Below are positions 57,701-64,000 of a stretch of DNA of 64,000 bases, piece after piece. Numbering within the stretch: position 1 is the stretch's first letter; each line of letters begins with the position of its first letter. The notes under the pieces were generated by a model. The model searched no databases. It was given only the letters and a program-made list of their open reading frames with translations, and was not told where the DNA came from. The stretch is from Bugula neritina (lineage: Eukaryota > Bryozoa > Gymnolaemata > Cheilostomatida > Bugulidae). Where the stretch lies: assembly GCA_964035545.1 (NCBI GenBank), contig OZ037767.1:16301498-16365497 (forward strand), in the 5' to 3' direction. Made by a program: the position numbers and the translations under genes.

Positions 57701-60700
57701 AAGTCGTTCATCAGCCTGTCACAGTCTTGAGTCATTCCAAAAGGTGACATCTACAGCACACAAAACACAAAAGTAAAATCTGCAGCAAACAAGGTGTCAG
57801 CATTGTCTCAGCTTTTTAGCAGCATCAACTAACTACAAACTCTTGTCCAACTTGAACATAGTGACAACCAAGCTCTGCACCAATATGCGGGGGGGGGGCT
57901 GAGCAAGCTCACCTTGATGAAGGACTTTTTGGCACAAGATGTGTCTGGTGTGCGGTGTCTCTTTGAGCTCCTTACAGACGACACAGACTTGGGATCAGGA
58001 GTCCTGCAACAGAAAACATGTGTGAAACCAGACGTGAGACTGTGAAGAGAGTAACTGAAGGTTGCTGACTAAACTTCCACGTACTTGTCATTCATCTGCT
58101 GAGATTGTGCCTCCTTGTTAGAGCCAGAGCAAGAGAGCTTGGTCTCAGTGGTGGATCCAGAGAGCTCAGGGCCAGTGGTGGATCCAGAGAACTTAGGACC
58201 AGTGGTGGATCCAGAGAGCTCAGGGCCAGTGGTGGATCCAGAGATCCTGTGGTCAGTGGTGGATCCAGAGATCCTGTGGTCAGTGGTGGATCCAGAGAGA
58301 CTGTGGTCAGTGGTGGATCTAGATGGCTTATCACTATAGAGTGCTGCCTGAGCTTTGGTTTCTTCCAGAATTTGTTTCACCGTTTCAGATCTCAGTTCTG
58401 CCAACTCATCTCTAAAAGACTTCATACTACAAATAAAACATGTGACACAATTGGTACTCACAAACGGATAATACGGCACGATATATTTACAGCAATTTAT
58501 CACACTCGGCGCCTCGACTAGCTACAGTGCTATTGCGCCATAGGCCCTGTCATTTTGTTTATTTTTTCTCAATTAATTTTTTTCTCTAACTACGACAAAA
58601 TAAAACAAACAAACAAACAAACAAACAAACACTGGCCCCACTTCCCTGCAATCATTAAATTAACCAGCACTTTGTAGAAGCCAAGAGTAAACAACTGCTA
58701 ACTCGGATACAAAAATAATAATCAATCATCAACTAGTAAATGTGTCAGCTAGTAAATGTGTCAGCTAGTAAATGTGTCAGCCAGTAAATATGACAGCAAG
58801 TAAATGTGTCAGCCAGTAAATGTGTCAACTAGTACATGTGTCAGCTAGTAAATGTGTCAGCAAGTAAATGTGTCAGCTAGTAAATGTGTCAACAAGTAAA
58901 TGTGTCAGCTAGTAAATGTGTCAACTTGTAAACGTGTCAACTAGTAAATGAATCGGCTAAGTAACATCCCAATAACTTTGCTATATAAAAAGGTAAGCAA
59001 CACATCACTTGGAATTATTGATGAGCAAAACAGTTGATAGAGTCAACAGCATGATAACAATGAAATGGAGAAGCTAGACCCAAGTGGTGAAAGGAATGTG
59101 TGTTTTACAAGAAGCATTACTGCAACTGGATGTGCTCCTCTTAAATAATTTTATGATTGGACAGCCCAGGCCATCTAGAGGTCAAAGAGTAGCCTCAGCT
59201 CATAGTGTTCAGACTGTAAGCGGCACAACTCACTAAGTGTCCATCTCTGCACGGAGCTGTGAGCTGAGTTTCTCCTGCACCGAGGCCAGGTGCTGCACAG
59301 CCTCGTCAGCTAGCTGTTGTAAGTCAGCTATTTGCTGTTGTGTATGTTCGCTAACTGACTCTTTACATGACGCCACTTTATCGGCCATTTCTAAAGAGTA
59401 AGGAGAGAGAATCAACAAAACAAGAGTTTGTGCTTGGCTCTAACACCTGTTATATTATAGTATATGATGTTATATTATAGTATATGATGTTATATTATAG
59501 TATATGATGTTATATTATAGTATATGATGTTATATTATAGTATATGATGTTATATTATAGTATATGATGTTATATTATAGTATATGATGTTATATTATAG
59601 TATATGATGTTATATTATAGTATATGATGTTATATTATAGTATATGATGTTATATTATAGTATATGATGTTATATTATAGTATATGATGTTATATTATAG
59701 TATATGATGTTATATTATAGTATATGATGTTATATTATAGTATATGATGTTATATTATAGTATATGATGCTATAACTCTTTGTTTACAGAACCAAATATT
59801 AATTAGTGAATAAAAAAATTAAGTACTTATAAAAATTAGAACGAATTCGCAATTTACAAAAGTATTTTAAACAAATAAGAAATGTACAGATTTGAGCATT
59901 ATAGAGGTGTGTCCAGATTCAGTGGGAAGGGAGACACGGATCAGACGGAGATCCTGGTAAGAAGTGCAGACAACTCCGACGGCTAGAGTTTAGATGGAAA
60001 CTATACCTTTCTGCTCTTTTAGCTTTTCCTGTTGTTTCTTCCACCGGATAGCGCGTAGTTCTTCAGGAGAGTATTCAGTCACCCCGGCATACACCTGAAC
60101 AGGAAGTAGCAGATTACAGGAAGTGACACGCCACAGGAAGTAACATGTCACAGGAAGTGTCACGCCACAGGAAGTAACACCTAACAGGAAGTAACACATC
60201 ACAGGAAGTGGGGAACTCACCAGGTCCTTCCTGTACATGGGCAACTCTTGGATGATTTCACCTGGGTCGGTAGTCGTGATGAACACCGTCTTCAGGACAT
60301 TATCCGCCGTCTCCACAGGCTTATCTCTTTTTCTCACACTGTAAGGGGAAGACAACTACAGTCAGTAAACCTCTGCACAGGAGAGGCTATATATAAATGT
60401 ACACACATAGCAGCAACACTTAACCATTCTGATGTGTCTTATAGGGGATTTCAACGCAAATGATTTCAAATCCAGCCAATCAAAATGAAATTATCTACTT
60501 TCATCTGGTTTTCTTCGGATAACAGGCAGCTGTGCCTGTTATGTAATCTTGTTGATTATTAATTTGTTAACTAGGTCACATATTGGGCACCAGACAGTAC
60601 TCTTACTATCACTGCGTTTCCATGACTGCGCAGAATGAATGCCCCGTAAGGATTATTTGTGGTTTGTGGTTTGCATTAACTTTTAGTTGCGGTTTCATTC

Positions 60701-63451
60701 AATGTAACTGTTTCCATTAGCCGAATGAAAAAATCCATTCGCATAATGCGATAATGGAAACGGAAACGCAGTGTATATCATCCTATTCCCTCTTTTAAAG
60801 AGTGGCCTGACATTTTCAACACTTGCAACAGAAATAGTATGAACATTCTTTGCCATTTCTCAGCACAGCCAAGAGCTTAACCTGCAGTCATTTACCACAG
60901 TAACAGAGCGAGCAACTCCCACTGTAAGATATTTGAGGTGATACACTGACTAGTATCTCAACTCCTATATACCTGAGACCGAGTCCCGTGCCCACAGTCT
61001 TTGTCTGACCCTTGGGGGACGCACCCTCACACCCTTCATCCTCGTGTATCTCGAAATCTGTGCTGGCAGCAGTCGAACTGATCGGCTTGCCGCTCTGAAA
61101 CACAGTAAAGTATCCCATCATACTAAAACTTATTTTAATGGAGTAATAGATAAATCAAAATGATTGCCCAAAGTTAACAGCAAACGTTATGATAAACTCA
61201 GTCACAGTACTTTCTTTATTCTGCTTTATTCTCAACCACATGGAGATAATAGATGCAATGATAACAAAGGTAGGATTATCAGCATGTCATAATATGAATA
61301 GCATGCAGGATACAGCCAATGTGACTCAACTTTAATACAGACACACAGTCATATAGAAGATGCTCTGATCAGATAACACCAGAGCAGAATAAACACATTG
61401 AATCACCTTGCTCGTTGACTTTGTCCATTTGCCAGCTTCTTTGACATTCTCTTTAGTATTGGGCAAACCTCGATTGCGATTGGATGGATTGGCAAGAGTG
61501 GGTGGAGCATTCTCACCAGTGTAAATCTGCAGAAGAAGCAGAGAAATGAGTGTTTTCTGCTAAATAAAAGGTGAGGGAGAGCTACAGAACATACTGGTAA
61601 ATAAAAGGTAAGCCCACCTGTATAGGTTTCTGCTGTTTTTGCTGCACTGCTGACGGCTGCAGGACTACACTGCGCCCGGGTCTAGAGGAAGAGGCCCTGT
61701 CAGCTGGTACGGCGCCTCTCTTGGTCAGGGCTAGCGGTGCCAGTGAGTGGCGCTCACTCTCCGCCGGCTCTTCCGGCTCGTCGACGACTGAGACTGCTGC
61801 TATGGCTTGACGACACGTTCGTGTGAGAAAGGCACTGCAAAGAATATCAGCCATTCCTACAACTCTCTATACGTGTATAACTTACTCTGTCTATATATAA
61901 CTTCCTCTATCAGTATATAACTTACTTTGTCTGTATATAACTTACTCTATCTGTATATAACTTACTCTGTACGTGTATAACTTACTCTGTATGTATATAA
62001 CTTACTCTATCTGTATATACTTACTCTATCTGTATATAACTTACTCTATCTGTATATAACTTACTCTATCTGTATATAACTTACTCTATCTGTATATAAC
62101 TTACTCTGTCTGTATATAACTTACTCTGTATGTTTATAACTTACTCTATCTGTATATAACTTACTCTATCTGTATATAACTTACTCTATCTGTATATAAC
62201 TTACTCTATCTGTATATAACTTACTCTCGGTATTTCTTCAAAGTGTTCAAAGGCTGAGCATCAGCACTGATGCCCTCCAGTAGGATTCTGTCTGCCCGCT
62301 TGGTGTCTCCCTGTTCCTCTACACACGTAGCCCAGGCCACGTAAAAGGCCGTCATCTGCACGCCAATAGACTTGCTTTTCATGTATTGGAACATCTCATT
62401 GGGCTCACTAAACTTTCCACACTGTATAAAATACAGAGTTTTATCACTAGTTATACTGGGCTGGTTACTCTTTTAACTCATATTTTAATTTTGTAACATT
62501 ACCCTATGTCTAAATCAGCGAACTCAATAGCCTCAACTTTGCAGATTGATTATAAAACCTGCACTTGATAGCAATGAACTTACAAAATGAATCCAGATTT
62601 GAACAAATCTGTCATCGTTGTTGTATTGATCTGTGTTCTTAAAGTTCATCACGCAGGCCTTCAACAGCTGAGTCAGCTGGCTAGACTTCCCTCCACTCGG
62701 GTAGTTCTGCTCAGTCCAGTTTATATAACTATGCCACACGGAGAGGGGGTCGTCTCCCTCGTATGACCGTAGTGCTAGCTCATATTTCCTAGAGAAGTGT
62801 TGAATAATTGTTACATATAAACTAGGTATGTTGCAAGACAAACTCAAAGTGTTGCATCTTTTACTTTTAGATCAAAGTCTTAGAGTTAGTACATGCATTT
62901 GAAATATTGTTACAAGTTACAGTCTCACTTTAACTTTTACTTTTAGTAATTTAAATTATAATTAACAACTACTGAACTAGTAGTAGTACTACTAGTAGTA
63001 GTAGTACAGTACTAGTAGTAGTACAGTACTAGTAGTAGTACAGTACTAGTACTAGTAGTAGTACTACCATTGTCCATTGGCATTTAGCAGTTTGTTGTGC
63101 TATTGATAATTGCCAAGCACTTAGTCGCATGCATACTAATCTGCATACTCCATCTCATACTCATAGACTGATAGTGATAGTCACTATGACATTGACTATC
63201 ACTATGACTATCAGTATCACTATCACTATGAGTATCACTATCAGTATGTCTATGATACTGATACTGAGTGATAGTCATACTCACTCTTTCTCAACTTTTA
63301 GTTTTGCAGACACGTCGAAATCGGATATTGCGTTTAACCCAGTGTTTAACTTTCTGGCACTGCGACCTTCCTTTCTTGGTTGGACGTTCTCCTTGCTTTT
63401 TTCCCATTCTGGGGTATCATAGCCGTCGTCATCTTCGCCTTTGCGCTCCAT
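45759..63451 (-). CDS. BUB1: BUB1/BUBR1-type (MadBUB) spindle checkpoint kinase, 24 exons, 1392 aa
   Basis: Exons: 63451-63285, 62788-62584, 62421-62225, 61834-61618, 61526-61407, 61094-60973, 60338-60221, 60094-60007, 59390-59234, 58426-58085, 58003-57913, 57750-57638, 57362-56858, 56307-56258, 55841-55653, 54466-54210, 54093-53888, 48654-48540, 48206-48141, 47799-47513, 47393-47275, 46658-46487, 46212-46103, 45924-45759. They total 4179 nt with all phases matching. Domains in order: KEN box (EWEKSKENVQP), TPR/Mad3-BUB1 region (SYEGDDPLSVWHSYINWTEQ), second KEN (NTKENVKEAGKW), ABBA motif (FEIHED), GLEBS for BUB3 (MYRKDLVYAGVTEYSPEELR), coiled coil, an expanded ABBA array, then a kinase domain with HGDIKPDN and IDFGRG. 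Having both BUBR1-type KEN/GLEBS parts and an apparently active kinase suggests the unduplicated ancestral form. It acts at kinetochores and in the mitotic checkpoint complex. Confidence 0.93.
46103..48654 (-). CDS. BUB1: Kinase-domain exons of the BUB1-like gene
   Basis: Six exons (48654-48540, 48206-48141, 47799-47513, 47393-47275, 46658-46487, 46212-46103). The Gly-rich loop is GVGGFAVAYKA. The nucleotide-binding lysine is in VCVKAQKPSCPWELY, the catalytic loop is HGDIKPDN, the Mg loop is IDFG, followed by FTANNETEGFMCIEM as in BUB1. All key residues are present, so it is probably an active kinase, unlike vertebrate BUBR1. A last exon (45924-45759) gives the C-terminal helices. Confidence 0.9.
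46240..46480. repeat. 22-bp tandem repeat, BUB1-like intron 21
   Basis: Units of TAATACAGTAATACTAGCTG followed by AG occupy most of the 274-bp intron. Confidence 0.95.
46666..47262. repeat. 11-bp tandem repeat (TATACAGAG-type), BUB1-like intron 20
   Basis: About 600 bp of TATACAGAG with TA or TAGAG spacers fill nearly all of the intron 46659-47274. The long open frames it creates are not genes. Confidence 0.97.
47818..48140. repeat. 19-bp tandem repeat starting at a splice donor, intron 18
   Basis: On the minus strand the donor reads GTATGTTTATATTACTA and the following units read GTATATGTTTATATTACTA, so the array starts at the donor itself and runs nearly to the next acceptor. Confidence 0.95.
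48270..48525. repeat. 15-22-bp tandem repeat with CAG/GTG in each unit, intron 17
   Basis: Minus-strand units CTCTCTGTGCAGGTG resemble an acceptor joined to a donor. The array fills most of the 333-bp intron. Confidence 0.95.
48656..53870. repeat. 5.2-kb minisatellite (about 21 bp unit) filling intron 16
   Basis: About 240 units of TATAGTATCATAGTATTAG plus GA or AA, with occasional 4-bp longer units (TATAGAG). It occupies all of the 5233-bp intron except short ends. Higher-order blocks recur, for example the 49700-50300 pattern again near 51050-51700. Confidence 0.98.
54494..55645. repeat. 21-bp minisatellite filling intron 14
   Basis: About 55 units of AGAATAGCACACAGTAGACT plus A (CACAT variants). 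On the minus strand it begins 5 nt after the donor GTCAGC of exon 55841-55653 and ends about 27 nt before the next exon. Long open frames on both strands are repeat artefacts. Confidence 0.98.
56490..56845. repeat. GTGTCAAGTGTGACAG-type minisatellite, complete BUB1 copy
   Basis: Partner of 661-1025, in the intron 56308-56857. Confidence 0.85.
56858..57362 (-). CDS. BUB1: BUB1-like exon with a tandem array of ABBA motifs
   Basis: On the minus strand the exon encodes four FQVYVDD repeats spaced by 22 aa (ELQEPAAPIQKPSN spacers), then FKVYTDE and FSVYTDK. Each fits the ABBA consensus Fx[ILV][FHY]x[DE], the Cdc20/Cdh1-binding motif known in BUBR1, BUB1 and cyclin A. Known family members have about one to three. 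Splice sites are TGTAG/G upstream and AAG/GTACAG downstream. Confidence 0.88.
57485..57600. repeat. About 17-bp tandem repeat (TCACACATTGCTAG), BUB1-like intron
   Basis: Partner of 1606-1742, in the intron 57363-57637. Confidence 0.8.
58115..58330 (-). repeat. Coding 27-bp repeat (9-aa STT units), complete BUB1 copy
   Basis: Nonapeptides SGSTTDHRI, SGSTTGPEL and similar within exon 58085-58426; three units fewer than in the partial copy. Confidence 0.85.
58735..58960. repeat. 15-bp tandem repeat AGTAAATGTGTCAGC, BUB1-like intron
   Basis: About 15 units in the intron 58427-59233. The partial copy has lost or never had this stretch. Confidence 0.9.
59452..59770. repeat. Perfect 20-bp tandem repeat, BUB1-like intron 9 to 8
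   Basis: About 16 consecutive identical units of TATATTATAGTATATGATGT with only the last altered; a young or homogenised array. Confidence 0.98.
60107..60212. repeat. CAGGAAGT-type short tandem repeat, BUB1-like intron 7
   Basis: Seven CAGGAAGT cores 13-22 bp apart make up almost the whole 126-bp intron 60095-60220. Confidence 0.85.
60617..60773. mobile_element. Short MITE-like element with CACTGCGTTTCCA ends
   Basis: CACTGCGTTTCCA and the inverse TGGAAACGGAAACGCAGTG bound about 157 bp of non-coding DNA in the intron between exons 60338-60221 and 61094-60973. No clear target duplication was found, so the class is open. Confidence 0.6.
61856..62224. repeat. 20-bp tandem repeat made of splice-donor units, BUB1-like intron 3
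   Basis: On the minus strand the exon 62421-62225 ends CGAGA/GTAAGTTATATACAG and the array continues with about 18 units AGAGTAAGTTATATACAGAT, each holding a full GTAAGT donor and a TACAG acceptor-like end. Confidence 0.95.
62970..63065. repeat. ACTAGTAGTAGTAC simple palindromic repeat, BUB1-like intron 1
   Basis: Mixed AGT/ACT triplets and AGTACT palindromes. A second simple repeat (ACTATCACTATGA-type) lies at about 63165-63265 in the same intron. Confidence 0.9.
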
Positions 63452-63821
63452 TTTTAAATATCTTCAGTTTTCCCGAACTTGCAACAGGCTCATTGATTAT
63501 TGGTCGGTCTTTACTTCAATCGAATTTTATCGATACGACCGCTGTGACTTGTACGAGAGATTTCGGCTTATAGAACAATATTGACATAAGTTGGTCGAAA
63601 AATTAAGGGTTGTCCTTCTTACACTAAGCAATGGCTCGCTCGACACGACTTTTGTTTTAGTAGAAAACAACTCCTAAGTTCTAAAAATGTTCGCGTTTGT
63701 GTCACGTGTCTGTTTCTTCCATATTGAATACCTGGATCAATTCATCTGAATACGTTTTTATAACTTCTTTTTTCTATATAAGTAGAATCAGAAATTTGTT
63801 GTTATTTTTCATTCAAATCCG
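63452..63821. promoter_or_regulatory. Shared 370-bp divergent promoter region
   Basis: Lies between the ATG of the BUB1-like gene (minus) and that of the next gene (plus). It has more CpG than the surroundings. TATATAAG at 63775-63782 is 40 nt before the plus-strand ATG. Confidence 0.6.
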
Positions 63822-63909
63822 ATGGAGATGCAATCAGATTCTCGTAAACGACCTTTAGATTCAGATGGGGATGATGGCATTACTAAGAGATCTAATCAAG
63901 GAAACCTAG
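63822..63909 (+). CDS. First coding exon of a divergent gene, cut by the window end
   Basis: The ATG at 63822 opens MEMQSDSRKRPLDSDGDDGI followed by TKRSNQGNL and ends at CTAG/GTAAAA, a good donor. The KRPLDSDGDDG...KR start recalls acidic/basic N-termini of some RNA-binding nuclear proteins, but this is too short to name. Confidence 0.6.
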
Positions 63910-64000
63910 GTAAAACTTGAATATTAAGTTAACTAATTATTATTAACTTCAACTTGAAGTTAAAGTTAAACATATTCATATTGATATAAACTTAAAGTTA

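Overview
The window is nuclear DNA of an animal: AT-rich, with GT-AG introns, poly(A) signals and metazoan gene families. The families (a combined BUB1/BUBR1 kinase, an INSM/Nerfin zinc-finger protein, a TRIM-type RING/B-box protein) suit an invertebrate. The exact taxon cannot be fixed from the sequence.

Layout. (1) 1-2654 (-): exons of a partial second copy of the BUB1-like gene. (2) 3900-7003 (+): an INSM-like gene, lying where an intron of that copy should be; a remnant of the next BUB1 exon is at 9537-9610. (3) 11418-12399 (+): a small 3-exon gene of 83 aa, not recognised. (4) 13075-16645: a decayed DNA transposon with 3-bp TSD and long TIRs. (5) 19622-44515 (+): a TRIM-like gene of 7 coding exons (663 aa, phases all consistent) that has absorbed three insertions in introns: a 14.4-kb Maverick/Polinton (20602-34974), a 343-bp MITE (37605-37947) and a second transposon (39603-43968) of the same kind as (4). 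(6) 45759-63451 (-): a complete BUB1/BUBR1 (MadBUB) gene, 24 exons and 1392 aa by phase-consistent splicing, with KEN boxes, TPR region, GLEBS motif, an expanded ABBA-motif array and a C-terminal kinase. (7) 63822-63909 (+): first coding exon of a divergent gene.

The Polinton is the main system. It has 244-bp TIRs with two mismatches, a 6-bp TSD and a nearly complete virus-like gene set: fibre-like protein, FtsK/HerA-type packaging ATPase, an integrase fused to a zinc ribbon and a parvovirus-type phospholipase A2 domain, a DUF8207-like protein, two small putative membrane-active proteins, double-jelly-roll major capsid protein, penton-like minor capsid protein, protein-primed type PolB, adenain-like protease and several unknowns. 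Two lesions are visible: an in-frame stop in the integrase and a frameshift in a duplicated 3' gene. Fourteen of its fifteen ORFs start inside a TAAATG motif, and each TIR end is itself a 104-nt palindrome.

A second theme is that most introns of the BUB1 gene, and one of the INSM-like gene, are largely made of different tandem repeats. Several repeat units contain the splice site they abut. The same gene also carries coding repeats (a 66-bp ABBA-motif unit and a 27-bp STT unit) whose copy numbers differ between the two BUB1 copies.
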